Shown in pieces: positions 19,262-27,833 of a stretch of 64,000 nucleotides of DNA. Numbering within the stretch: position 1 is the stretch's first letter; every line of letters begins with the position of its first letter. The notes under the pieces were generated by a model. It had not been told where the DNA came from. It saw only the letters and a list, made by a program, of their open reading frames with translations, and ran no database searches. Origin of the DNA: Chryseobacterium indologenes. GTDB lineage: Bacteria > Bacteroidota > Bacteroidia > Flavobacteriales > Weeksellaceae. Location: the NCBI GenBank assembly GCA_016025055.1, contig CP065590.1, positions 2,914,001-2,978,000 on the forward strand, given 5' to 3'. The translations under genes were made by a program, and so were the position numbers.

Positions 19262-19360
19262 TTGCATACCAATAACAGGAATGATGAATAGTAAATTGTA
19301 AATAGCACAAGCTGTACTCATTTATTACTCATCATTTATCATTTATATTTAGAATAGGCA
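19262..19360. repeat. Imperfect inverted repeat in the dapB-lepB spacer
   Basis: ATGATGAATAGTAAAT on the left is nearly complementary to ATTTATTACTCATCAT on the right (14 of 16), followed by TTATCATTTAT. A similar TCATTTATCA stretch occurs in the parA-parB spacer (16921-16950). No gene is present. Confidence 0.4.
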
Positions 19361-19370
19361 CAAAAAAATT

Positions 19371-21016
19371 ATGAATTATTTTTTAACTTATACAGTGTAT
19401 GTCCTTATCTTATCCGTATTGATGGGGATTTCAACATGGAAGTTGTTTAAGAAAATGGGGTATAGCCCCCTATTTGCATTTATACCTTTCTATAATTATT
19501 TCATTATCCTGAAAGAAACCAAACATCCGAAGTGGTGGGCCATCCTGTCTTATCTTCCGATTGTAGGACCAATCATGATGTCTGTTTTCCACCTTTATTT
19601 AGTGAAAAAGTTTGGAAAAACTCTTTTTAAAGATCAGATTCTTACGGTAATTCTGCCGTTTATCTATATGGCCATCATCAACTATTCTAAAGATGCAGAA
19701 GTGGAAGATGAAAATGCCAATGATCTTTTCCTTACAGATGAAGAAAAAGAGGTTAAAAAGAAAGATACCTTTTTGGGATCTATTACTTTTGCGGTAGTAT
19801 TTGCAACCATTATCCACGTTTTTGTAACCCAGCCATTCGGAATCCCTACAGGATCCATGGAAAGAACTTTATTGGTAGGAGACTTCCTTTTTGTAAACAA
19901 ATGGAGCTATGGATACAGACTTCCGATGCGTCCGGTCGCTATCCCTTTCCTTCAGGGAACCATTATGGATACGGGACAAAAAGGAAATCCGAAAGATGAC
20001 CCGAAATCTTACGTTGACGGCGTGAAATTACCATACACAAGAATTTTACAGTTTAACAAGCCTCAGAAGAATGATGTCGTTGTTTTCAACTATCCTCAGG
20101 ATTCTGTACATACAGCGATCGACAGAAAAGATCCTTATGTAAAAGATGTGTGGCTACCGCAGGGGATACTTTTGAAATGAGAGCCGGAAGACTTTTCGTA
20201 AACGGAAAACCGGAAACTGTTTTAGGAGACCAGGAAGTACAGCACCGATATATGGTAACGACAGGAAGCCAATTGGATATTCCTGCACTATATAATACCT
20301 ACGGCTTTTTACCCGTACAGGAAGTACAAACCAATAGCGGATATTTATATGGATTCCAGGGATTAACTGATAAGACGGCTAAAGAGATCAAAGCACTTCC
20401 GCAGGTAATTGATATGAAGGAAGAAGTTTCTGCCAAAGGAGAAGCTGCGGTATTATACAGAGATGAAGCTAAAACAAAGATCGATACAACACAGTCTATT
20501 TTCCCGATCAACAAACCTTGGAACCAGGATTGGTACGGTCCGGTAAGAATTCCTAAAAAAGGAGATGTGGTAGCTATTAATAACGAAACACTTCCAATGT
20601 TCCAGTGGATCATTTCCGAATATGAGCATAACAGCTTAGAAAAGAAAAACGGAAAAATTTTCATCAACGGAAAAGAAGCTAATCAATACACCATCCAGCA
20701 AGATTATTATATGATGGTAGGAGATAACAGAGATGCTTCATTAGATGCAAGATTCTTTGGCTTCGTTCCTGAAGAAAATATTGTAGGAAAACCAATGTTT
20801 ACCTGGATGAGTCTTCAAGGAGCTTTTGCAGACAGTGGTTCAACCTATCAGGCCCCGTTTAAAATCCGTTGGGAAAGAATGTTTAAAGCAACCAATACAG
20901 GAGAAGCCAACAAAACTTCATACTGGTGGATCGCTGCAATGATTTTAATATTGTTCTTCGGATGGGAGTATTTTGTAAAATTATTCAGAAAGAAAAATAC
21001 TGAAGACGAATTGTAA
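19371..21016 (+). CDS. lepB: Signal peptidase I with N-terminal membrane extension, frameshifted
   Basis: Type I signal peptidase, which removes signal peptides from exported proteins. Residues 1-105 form a multi-pass membrane extension (DUF5684-like) typical of Bacteroidota. A further membrane anchor lies near 137-152. IPTGSMERTLLVGDFLFVNK carries the catalytic Ser162. The catalytic lysine is Lys258 in DPYVK. The frame breaks immediately after that lysine, in the AAAA run at 20141-20144. One extra A restores VKRCVATAGDTFEM and 548 residues. Box E appears as GDNRDASLDARFFGFV, and a membrane helix lies near the C-terminus. LepB is normally essential, so a sequence error is likely. Confidence 0.92.
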
Positions 21017-21037
21017 ATAAAATTAAACTTAAAATAG

Positions 21038-21068
21038 AATGAAGTATTTGAAAAAATACTTCATTTTT
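21038..21068 (+). terminator. lepB terminator, very close to the next start
   Basis: AATGAAGTATTT pairs perfectly with AAATACTTCATT around GAAA, then TTTT follows. The hairpin ends only 8 bases before the ATG at 21074, so it may also shape translation of that gene. Confidence 0.8.
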
Positions 21069-21073
21069 GCATT

Positions 21074-21694
21074 ATGAATATGAAGAATGTATTATTACCG
21101 GTATTTTATATGCCCCCGGTTTCATGGTTTTCAGTCCTTTTGGATACTGAAAACGACATTACACTTGAACAGTTTGAAAATTTTCCCAAGCAAACCTACA
21201 GAAACAGAGCTAATATCTATGGAGCCAACGGTAAGCTGTCACTGATTATTCCCATTAATCATAACGGAAAAAGAGAATTCAAGGATATCGAGATTTCTTA
21301 CAGAGAAGATTGGAGAACCCTTCACTGGAAATCCATTCAGACCGCGTATCAAAGTTCTCCCTATTTCGAGTATTATGAAGACAAGTTCAGGAAAATATTT
21401 GATTTGAAAGAAAAATTCCTTTTGGATTTTAACCTTAAAGGGATAGAAATCATCCAACAGATACTGAAAACAGAAAAGGCATACTCTTTGAATGAAGAAT
21501 ATATCAAAAATCCCGAAGGGATCAGTTTCAGAGAAAAATTCTCAGCAAAGCTTCCTTCAGAATTTGGAATGGAAGACTATTATCAGACATTCTCAGATAA
21601 GTATGGATTTCTGGAAGATTTATCGGTTTTAGATCTTATTTGTAACAAAGGACCGGAATCTCTTACTTATATAAAAAGTATTAAATTAAAATAA
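21074..21694 (+). CDS. WbqC family protein
   Basis: WbqC-like protein of 206 residues, a family often found with polysaccharide or O-antigen genes but without an established reaction. LPVFYMPPVSWFSVLL at the N-terminus and YRNRANIYGANGKLSLIIPI near residue 37 are characteristic, as is DWRTLHWKSIQTAYQSSPYF near residue 78. It has no signal peptide. It follows lepB after a terminator hairpin, so read-through or its own weak promoter must drive it. An ATG two codons later (21080) is an equally possible start. Confidence 0.82.
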   Translation: MNMKNVLLPVFYMPPVSWFSVLLDTENDITLEQFENFPKQTYRNRANIYGANGKLSLIIPINHNGKREFKDIEISYREDWRTLHWKSIQTAYQSSPYFEYYEDKFRKIFDLKEKFLLDFNLKGIEIIQQILKTEKAYSLNEEYIKNPEGISFREKFSAKLPSEFGMEDYYQTFSDKYGFLEDLSVLDLICNKGPESLTYIKSIKLK

Positions 21695-21772
21695 TTTGAA
21701 AAAATTGCCATTCAACAACAGTTAACAGATAAAATGGCAACCCGTTTCACTTTATAAAATAAATATCAACAT

Positions 21773-23461
21773 ATGAAAAAGGTATTATTAGCTGCTGTTT
21801 TTTTAGCAGGTTTTAGTTTCTCTTATGCTCAGGAATCCAAAGCAAAGAGTATTGATCCAAAAGAAGATAAAGATCTGATGACTTGGTATCATAAAGATTT
21901 TTCTGGTACAAAAGTATATGGAGTAAATACGGAAAACGCATACAAATATCTTGAATCTAAAGGCTTAAAACCTAAAACGGTTGTCGTTGGAGTGTTAGAC
22001 AGCGGAGTTCAGGTAGATCACCCTGGATTAATTAAAAACGTATGGTCCAACCCTAATGAAGTACCTGGAAATGGTAAAGATGATGATGGAAACGGATACA
22101 TTGATGATGTACACGGATGGAACTTCATCGGAGGGAAAAACGGAGATATCGATATAGATAATATGGAAGTAACCAGAGTGGTTGCTAAATATAAGCCGCT
22201 TTTTGAGGGAGATGACTCCGCAAAAAACAAAGCAAATCAGGTTAAAATGCCGGAAGATTTTGCGATGTACATGAAAGCTAAAGAACTTTTTAATAAGAAA
22301 AGTATTGAGGCAAAACAAGGTCTTCAAACCTATACAATGATCAATGAGGTCGTTCCGAATATGGTTAAACTATTAGGAGGAAAGCCGGTAACTGCCGAAA
22401 CGATAGCTTCCATTAAAGCTCCGTCTGACCAGAAAGATGCCATTGCTTTACAGGTTTTAGGGCAGGTATCACAAAGCCCTGAATTTAAAGGAAAATCATC
22501 AGCTGATTTTGAGAAAGCAATCAGAGAGCAAATGAAAGAAGCTATCGATTACTATTCTCCGCAGTCAAAACAATACGACTTAAGCTATGATCCGAGAAAA
22601 GAAATCGTAGGTGATAACTATGATGACTATTCTGAAAAAAATTATGGTAACAACCATTACGAAGGACCGGATGCAGAGCATGGAACACACGTAGCGGGGA
22701 TTATTGCAGGACTTCCGCAAGGAAAAGAAGTACAGTATGGTATTGCATCCAAAGTAGCCAAAATCATGTCTGTAAGAACCGTTCCCAACGGAGATGAAAG
22801 AGATAAAGATGTTGCCAATGCCATCCGTTATGCAGTAGATAACGGAGCAAAAGTTCTGAATATGAGCTTTGGAAAACCCGTTTCACCCGGTAAAAACGTA
22901 GTTTGGGATGCATTTAAGTATGCAGAAGATAAAGGGGTACTTTTGGTAAAGGCAGCAGGTAACGAAAATGAAGACGTAGCAGAACATTTAGCATATCCTA
23001 CCAACTTTAAAAATGTGGCAGATGAAAAACCATTTGTAAACAACGTTTTGGTTGTAGGGGCAAGTACCAATAAAAATAGTGCTTTGAGAGCAAGTTTCTC
23101 AAATTATAATAAGAAAATGGTCAACGTTTTCGCACCGGGAGAGGAGATTTATTCTACCGTTCCTAAAAACGAATACAAGTACCTTCAGGGAACTTCAATG
23201 GCATCACCGGTTGTAGCAGGAGCAGCAGCTGTTTTATTAGCGTATATGCCAAATCTGAAACCTTATCAGATCATTGAAGCGCTTGTGAAAAGCAGCAACC
23301 CGAGTACAGAAAATGGATTTACCGATTATTCCCAGGCTGGAGGAGTAATAGATTTGAAAAAAGCAGCAGAATATGCTTATAACAATTTCTATGACGGAAA
23401 ATCTACAGCTTCAGGGAATGCAAAACCTTCGAAATCCACAAAAAAGGCTGTTAAAAAATAG
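21773..23461 (+). CDS. Secreted subtilisin-like S8 serine peptidase
   Basis: A 562-residue exported protease with a signal peptide cleaved after S-Y-A-Q at residue 20. The catalytic triad is complete: Asp76 (VLDSGVQ), His306 (HGTHVAG) and Ser475 (GTSMASP). The gap between Asp and His is about 230 residues, roughly 190 more than in classical subtilisins. It is filled by an acidic, helix-rich insert. Calcium-loop-like DDDGNGYIDD follows the Asp motif. The Lys/Ser-rich tail (STKKAVKK) shows no sorting domain of the type-IX kind. Likely periplasmic or secreted. It has its own terminator. Confidence 0.93.
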   Translation: MKKVLLAAVFLAGFSFSYAQESKAKSIDPKEDKDLMTWYHKDFSGTKVYGVNTENAYKYLESKGLKPKTVVVGVLDSGVQVDHPGLIKNVWSNPNEVPGNGKDDDGNGYIDDVHGWNFIGGKNGDIDIDNMEVTRVVAKYKPLFEGDDSAKNKANQVKMPEDFAMYMKAKELFNKKSIEAKQGLQTYTMINEVVPNMVKLLGGKPVTAETIASIKAPSDQKDAIALQVLGQVSQSPEFKGKSSADFEKAIREQMKEAIDYYSPQSKQYDLSYDPRKEIVGDNYDDYSEKNYGNNHYEGPDAEHGTHVAGIIAGLPQGKEVQYGIASKVAKIMSVRTVPNGDERDKDVANAIRYAVDNGAKVLNMSFGKPVSPGKNVVWDAFKYAEDKGVLLVKAAGNENEDVAEHLAYPTNFKNVADEKPFVNNVLVVGASTNKNSALRASFSNYNKKMVNVFAPGEEIYSTVPKNEYKYLQGTSMASPVVAGAAAVLLAYMPNLKPYQIIEALVKSSNPSTENGFTDYSQAGGVIDLKKAAEYAYNNFYDGKSTASGNAKPSKSTKKAVKK

Positions 23462-23495
23462 TTTATCTCCCTGTGTTTAAGGAGAAACCATAAAG

Positions 23496-23522
23496 AGTCC
23501 GAATTTTTTCGGACTTTTTTAT
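23496..23522 (+). terminator. Terminator of the S8 peptidase gene
   Basis: AGTCCGAA pairs with TTCGGACT around a short T-loop and a T-run follows. Confidence 0.85.
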
Positions 23523-23586
23523 TTTTTATTTTCAAATTTGGCACGGTTTTTTGTAACTTTAATGTAACAAAATAATAAACAACAAA

Positions 23587-24078
23587 ATGAAAAAGTTACT
23601 ACTTGCAGGGATGTTGGGAACATCACTTTTTGCAGTGTCGTGTTCCTCTGTAAACAAAGCAGCTACATCTCAGAATCAGAGAGCTGATTTCCTTAAAATG
23701 AAAGGAGACTGGCAGATTGTAAGCATAGATTACGAAAAAGGATATAAAATTAAACCTTTCGATGAAGGAGCAGATGCACAGTGTTTTGTAGGAAGTCACT
23801 GGAGACTTATCCCTAACAACTGGACTGGTGCTTATACGTTAAATGGAGGAGGAAGTTGTCCGGCTATCACACAGCCTATCAAATTTGAAGTGAAAAACGG
23901 GAATACATTTATGTTTAAAAAAGTTTTAGATGGTACTAAAGCAAAACAAAACATAGCAGGGTATACATTGACATTAATTAACCAGACTACAGATCAGTTT
24001 TCACTTCAGCAAGATGTTCCTTTCGAAGGAGGAAGCGTAAAAGTTGTTTACAACTTTGAAAGAGCAGGAATGAAATAA
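23587..24078 (+). CDS. Lipocalin-like lipoprotein
   Basis: A 163-residue lipoprotein with lipobox Cys19 (FAVSC). The mature part begins with a helix and then MKGDWQIVSIDY, a G-x-W start typical of lipocalin-like domains. CFVGSHWRLIPNNWTGAYTL and a final strand KVVYNFERAG follow. The ligand is unknown. It is anchored in a membrane and faces the periplasm. The next gene, an OmpA lipoprotein, starts 26 bases downstream with no terminator between, so the two are probably one operon. Confidence 0.8.
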   Translation: MKKLLLAGMLGTSLFAVSCSSVNKAATSQNQRADFLKMKGDWQIVSIDYEKGYKIKPFDEGADAQCFVGSHWRLIPNNWTGAYTLNGGGSCPAITQPIKFEVKNGNTFMFKKVLDGTKAKQNIAGYTLTLINQTTDQFSLQQDVPFEGGSVKVVYNFERAGMK

Positions 24079-24104
24079 TTCAATAACATAAAAGATCAAA
24101 AAAA

Positions 24105-24794
24105 ATGAAATTTACTAAAACATATGTAGCAGCCCTTTTCTTGTCATCAGCTTTATTATTGACAAGCTGTGAAGCGGTTCAGAATTCAAATCACCAGCAA
24201 AGAGGAACAGCCGTAGGTGTTGCTTCAGGAGCAGTACTTGGAGGTATTCTTGGAAATAATGTAGGAAGAGGTGGAAACGGAGCTATCGGTGCTGTATTAG
24301 GTGGTATTATCGGTGGTGTTGCAGGGAACGTTATCGGTAACAAAATGGATAAACAAGCCAGAGATATTAAAGAAACTTTACCAGGTGCTCAGGTTGAAAG
24401 AGTAGGAGACGGTATCAAAGTTACTATGAACGAAAGTATTGTAAACTTTGCATTCGATTCTTCAAACCTTACTTCTGTTGCACAGGGGAACCTTGATAAA
24501 TTAGCTAAAGTATTAAGTGATAATCCTGATACCAATATCAACATCTACGGACACACAGACAGCGTAGGTAAGGATGCTTACAACATGGCGCTTTCTCAAA
24601 GAAGAGCGGATGCTGTAAAATCATATTTGATAGGAAAAGGAATCGCCGGTAGCAGAATGTTCACAAAAGGTGAAGGTAAAAATATGCCGGTTGCGAGCAA
24701 TGATACTGACGAAGGAAGAGCTAAAAACAGAAGAGTTGAATTTGCGATTACTGCCAACGAGAAAATGATTAATGATGCCAAGCAAGGACAGTAA
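24105..24794 (+). CDS. OmpA family lipoprotein with glycine zipper
   Basis: Lipobox Cys22 (LLTSC), then a glycine-zipper region (residues about 43-85, alternating G-x-x-x-G: GAVLGGILGNNVGRGG) that probably inserts in or packs against a membrane. An OmpA peptidoglycan-binding domain follows from about residue 110 (FAFDSSNLTSVAQGNLDKLA, IYGHTDSVG, LSQRRADAVKSYL, NRRVEF). It likely ties the outer membrane to the cell wall. At 229 residues it resembles YiaD-type lipoproteins. Probably co-transcribed with the lipocalin-like gene upstream. Confidence 0.92.
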   Translation: MKFTKTYVAALFLSSALLLTSCEAVQNSNHQQRGTAVGVASGAVLGGILGNNVGRGGNGAIGAVLGGIIGGVAGNVIGNKMDKQARDIKETLPGAQVERVGDGIKVTMNESIVNFAFDSSNLTSVAQGNLDKLAKVLSDNPDTNINIYGHTDSVGKDAYNMALSQRRADAVKSYLIGKGIAGSRMFTKGEGKNMPVASNDTDEGRAKNRRVEFAITANEKMINDAKQGQ

Positions 24795-24825
24795 TTAATT
24801 TAACATATAAATATTTTCGTAAAAG

Positions 24826-24846
24826 ACCGCCCCGGCGGTTTTTTTT
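24826..24846 (+). terminator. Terminator of the OmpA lipoprotein operon
   Basis: ACCGCC-CC-GGCGGT hairpin followed by eight T. Confidence 0.85.
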
Positions 24847-24876
24847 GTATTTTTATGCAGGAAATTTTGAATTTAT

Positions 24877-24884
24877 TACTTTTG
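24877..24884 (+). promoter_or_regulatory. -7 box of the arabinan-precursor-like operon
   Basis: TACTTTTG, a TAnnTTTG match, lies 17 bases before the ATG at 24902. No clear -33 element is visible. Confidence 0.45.
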
Positions 24885-24901
24885 CAATTGAAATAACATA
24901 A

Positions 24902-25789
24902 ATGAAGAAATATTTAAAACTGCTCCGGGTGGAGCAATGGGTAAAAAACCTGTTTGTATTTGTCCCTCTGTTTTTCTCAGGTAATATTACCAACTTAGAT
25001 TTACTTGCCAAAAGTATCTTTGCTTTTATCATTTTCTCACTGGCTGCCAGTGTCGTTTATATTTTGAATGACTACAATGATATTGAAGCAGACAAAAAAC
25101 ATCCTGAGAAACGAAGACGCCCTTTAGCAAGCGGTGCCATATCAAAATCAAAAGCAATTGCCATTTTAATTGGATTGGTTGTTGCAGATATTGCCCTTGT
25201 ATTCTTTGCTCAACTTTATTTTCATGAATTTTTATGGAAGTTTGCTACCATCATTGGCTTTTATGTGGTGATGAACCTAGCCTACACATTCAGGTTAAAG
25301 CATGTTCCGATTATTGATATCTTTATTATAGCCATTGGTTTTGTATTAAGAGTATTGGCCGGCGGTTATATCACGGGAATCAGTATTTCACAATGGGCTA
25401 TTTTACTGACTTTTGTGCTGGCACTGGTTCTGGCTATCGGAAAAAGAAGAGGAGAGCTTATCAATGCACAGGTTTCCGGAAAAACACGAAGAGCACTTGA
25501 CGGTTATAATGTACAGTTTGCAGACATCGCCTTATCAATATCGATAACCCTGGCAATTGTTTGTTATCTGATGTTTACCCTGTCACCTGAAGTACAGGCC
25601 AGGTTTCATGAAAGAGTATTTTATACGGTTGTCTTTGTAGTGTTTGCTCTTTTAAGATATCTGCAGCAGACACTGGTGTACAACAGAACAGAATCTCCTA
25701 CAAAAATTGTCTACAGAGACCGCTACATACAGGTTACTTTATTACTTTGGGTTGCCGCATTTTTAATTCAAATTTACTTTAAAAAATGA
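24902..25789 (+). CDS. UbiA-family decaprenyl-phosphate phosphoribosyltransferase-like protein
   Basis: Integral-membrane prenyltransferase of the UbiA superfamily, 295 residues with eight or nine membrane helices. The first aspartate motif is NDYNDIEAD near residue 56, followed by HPEKRRRPLASG. The latter and the N-terminal LLRVEQWVKNLFVFVPLFFS match enzymes that transfer 5-phosphoribose from PRPP to polyprenyl phosphate (mycobacterial Rv3806c type). The product would be the substrate for the next two genes, whose families catalyse the following steps. The stop overlaps the next start by four bases (ATGA). Confidence 0.88.
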   Translation: MKKYLKLLRVEQWVKNLFVFVPLFFSGNITNLDLLAKSIFAFIIFSLAASVVYILNDYNDIEADKKHPEKRRRPLASGAISKSKAIAILIGLVVADIALVFFAQLYFHEFLWKFATIIGFYVVMNLAYTFRLKHVPIIDIFIIAIGFVLRVLAGGYITGISISQWAILLTFVLALVLAIGKRRGELINAQVSGKTRRALDGYNVQFADIALSISITLAIVCYLMFTLSPEVQARFHERVFYTVVFVVFALLRYLQQTLVYNRTESPTKIVYRDRYIQVTLLLWVAAFLIQIYFKK

Positions 25790-27105
25790 AGCCGAATTTT
25801 ACACAGAAAGTTACAAACTGGGGTAATTACCCGGTAGTGGAAAAAGAAATGAGATCTGAGGACAGCTTCAAAAAAATAAAAGAATTTGTACTCAATCACA
25901 ACGAAGTTATTGCGAGAGGGAACGGAAGATGCTACGGAGACGCTTCATTGGGAGAATCCATATTTTCTACCAAAAAATTAAATAAGTTCATTAGTTTTGA
26001 CCGTTTAAACGGAATTATAGAATGCGAATCAGGTGTATTGCTTTCAGATGTTCTTGAAATATCTGTTCCGCAGGGATACTTTTTGTATGTAACTCCCGGA
26101 ACGAAATTTATTTCCGTTGGAGGAGCCATTGCTTCTGATGTTCATGGAAAAAATCACCATGCAGAAGGATGTTTTTCAGAATATCTGATCGAATTTAAGC
26201 TGATGACAGAGAACGGAGAAATCATGACCTGTTCAAGAGAAGAAAATTCAGAAAAGTTCTGGGCTACGATTGGCGGAATGGGACTTACAGGAATTATCCT
26301 TACTGCAAAATTTAAACTTAAAAATATTGAATCTGCCTACATTCGTCAGGAAAGTATCAAAGCTGATAATCTGGATGAGATTTTCAGATTGTTTGATGAA
26401 AGCGAAAGCTGGACGTATACGGTAGCCTGGATCGATTGCCTTCAGAAAGGACAAAATATCGGGAGAAGTATTCTGATGAGAGGTGAACACGCTTTTCAGC
26501 ACGAGCTTCCTCAACACCTTGGAAAAACCCCTTTACGATTAAAGAAAAAGTTGCAGCCTACAGTTCCTTTTTATTTTCCCGGATTCGTATTGAATGCATT
26601 GACGGTGAAAATTTTCAACTGGTTGTATTATAAAAAACAGACTAAAAAGGAAGTGAAGAATTTTATCGATTATGAAACGTTCTTCTATCCGTTGGATGCT
26701 ATTAACGAGTGGAATAAAATCTACGGAAAATCAGGTTTTATACAATATCAGATGGTGATTCCCAAAGAAGCAGGGAAAGAAGGGATGAAAAGAATCCTGG
26801 AAACCATTGCCAAGAGTGGAAACGGATCCTTTCTGGCGGTGTTGAAACTCTTTGGAAAAAATAATCCGCAGGCTTACAATTCATTTCCTGTAGAAGGATA
26901 CACGCTGGCACTTGATTTTAAGGTAAATTCAAAACTAAAAAAACTGGTAGATCAGCTGGACAGTATCGTCCAGGAATTTGGAGGGAGAATTTATCTTACC
27001 AAAGACAGTATGAGCAGATCGTCTCTGACCAATTACCTGAAAAATATTCAAAGTCCTAAATTTGTGTCTTTACAGCACAAAAGAATCATAAACAACAACT
27101 CATAA
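25786..27105 (+). CDS. DprE1-like FAD-dependent oxidoreductase
   Basis: FAD-binding oxidase of the vanillyl-alcohol-oxidase type, 439 residues. The FAD loop is ARGNGRCYGDAS at residues 43-54, and GGAIASDVHGKNHH near 112 completes the flavin site. Overall it resembles DprE1, which oxidises the C2' hydroxyl of decaprenylphosphoryl-ribose. The active-site lysine equivalent to mycobacterial Lys418 is Lys406 (LTKDS). The residue aligning with Cys387, the target of benzothiazinones, is Ala375 (GYTLALDF). The stop overlaps the next start by one base. Confidence 0.85.
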   Translation: MKPNFTQKVTNWGNYPVVEKEMRSEDSFKKIKEFVLNHNEVIARGNGRCYGDASLGESIFSTKKLNKFISFDRLNGIIECESGVLLSDVLEISVPQGYFLYVTPGTKFISVGGAIASDVHGKNHHAEGCFSEYLIEFKLMTENGEIMTCSREENSEKFWATIGGMGLTGIILTAKFKLKNIESAYIRQESIKADNLDEIFRLFDESESWTYTVAWIDCLQKGQNIGRSILMRGEHAFQHELPQHLGKTPLRLKKKLQPTVPFYFPGFVLNALTVKIFNWLYYKKQTKKEVKNFIDYETFFYPLDAINEWNKIYGKSGFIQYQMVIPKEAGKEGMKRILETIAKSGNGSFLAVLKLFGKNNPQAYNSFPVEGYTLALDFKVNSKLKKLVDQLDSIVQEFGGRIYLTKDSMSRSSLTNYLKNIQSPKFVSLQHKRIINNNS

Positions 27106-27830
27106 TGATAGTCCTGGGAAGTACATCTGAAGTGGCACAGGCTTTTGTGGAAAAAGCACTTCAGGAAGGAGAAAAATTTGAAAAAATCTATCTTTTTACC
27201 TCAAATAAAGAAACTACAGAAAGGTTTGCAAGACATATTGACGTCAAGTTTCTGCAGCAGTCTGAAGTGATTGAACTGGATCTGACAAAAGAAATTGATT
27301 ACAACAGATTTGATTATGTCAATTCAAATGTATTATTTTGTGCCGTAGGATATTTGGGCGAAGGAACGGAGGAAGGCCTGTATGATAACAGAAACACACA
27401 GCGTATCATTGATATTAATTACTCAAAGCTGGTTCCGGTTATGAATTATTTTGCCCAGAAGTTTGAGAGCAGAAGGTCGGGGACGATTATCGGGCTTTCT
27501 TCAGTAGCAGGAGACAGAGGAAGGCAGAGTAATTTTATCTATGGAAGTGCTAAAGCTGCCTTTACAGCGTATCTGAGTGGTCTAAGGAACTACCTGTTTG
27601 ATAAAAAAGTACATGTCCTTACCATAAAACCCGGATTTATGGCTACCAAAATGACAGAAGGTTTACCGTTAAATCCTAAATTAACAGCTACCCCAAAGCA
27701 AGCTGCTGCCAGTATTTATAACGCTTTCAAAAAGCAGAAGAATGTGGCATATGTTTTGCCGGTTTGGAGTATTATCATGATGATTATCAGGAATATCCCT
27801 GAATTTATATTTAAAAAATTAAAGCTTTAA
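27105..27830 (+). CDS. DprE2-like short-chain dehydrogenase
   Basis: Short-chain dehydrogenase/reductase, 241 residues. The cofactor loop is LGSTSEVAQA at residues 4-13 and the active-site segment is LSSVAGDRGRQSNFIYGSAK (Ser and Y-x-x-x-K). The latter closely resembles DprE2, which reduces the 2'-keto intermediate to decaprenylphosphoryl-arabinose. A hydrophobic C-terminal helix (about residues 218-235) may dock it to the membrane beside the UbiA protein. It is tightly linked to the DprE1-like gene by one-base overlap and followed three bases later by a phosphatase gene. Confidence 0.85.
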   Translation: MIVLGSTSEVAQAFVEKALQEGEKFEKIYLFTSNKETTERFARHIDVKFLQQSEVIELDLTKEIDYNRFDYVNSNVLFCAVGYLGEGTEEGLYDNRNTQRIIDINYSKLVPVMNYFAQKFESRRSGTIIGLSSVAGDRGRQSNFIYGSAKAAFTAYLSGLRNYLFDKKVHVLTIKPGFMATKMTEGLPLNPKLTATPKQAAASIYNAFKKQKNVAYVLPVWSIIMMIIRNIPEFIFKKLKL

Positions 27831-27833
27831 AAA

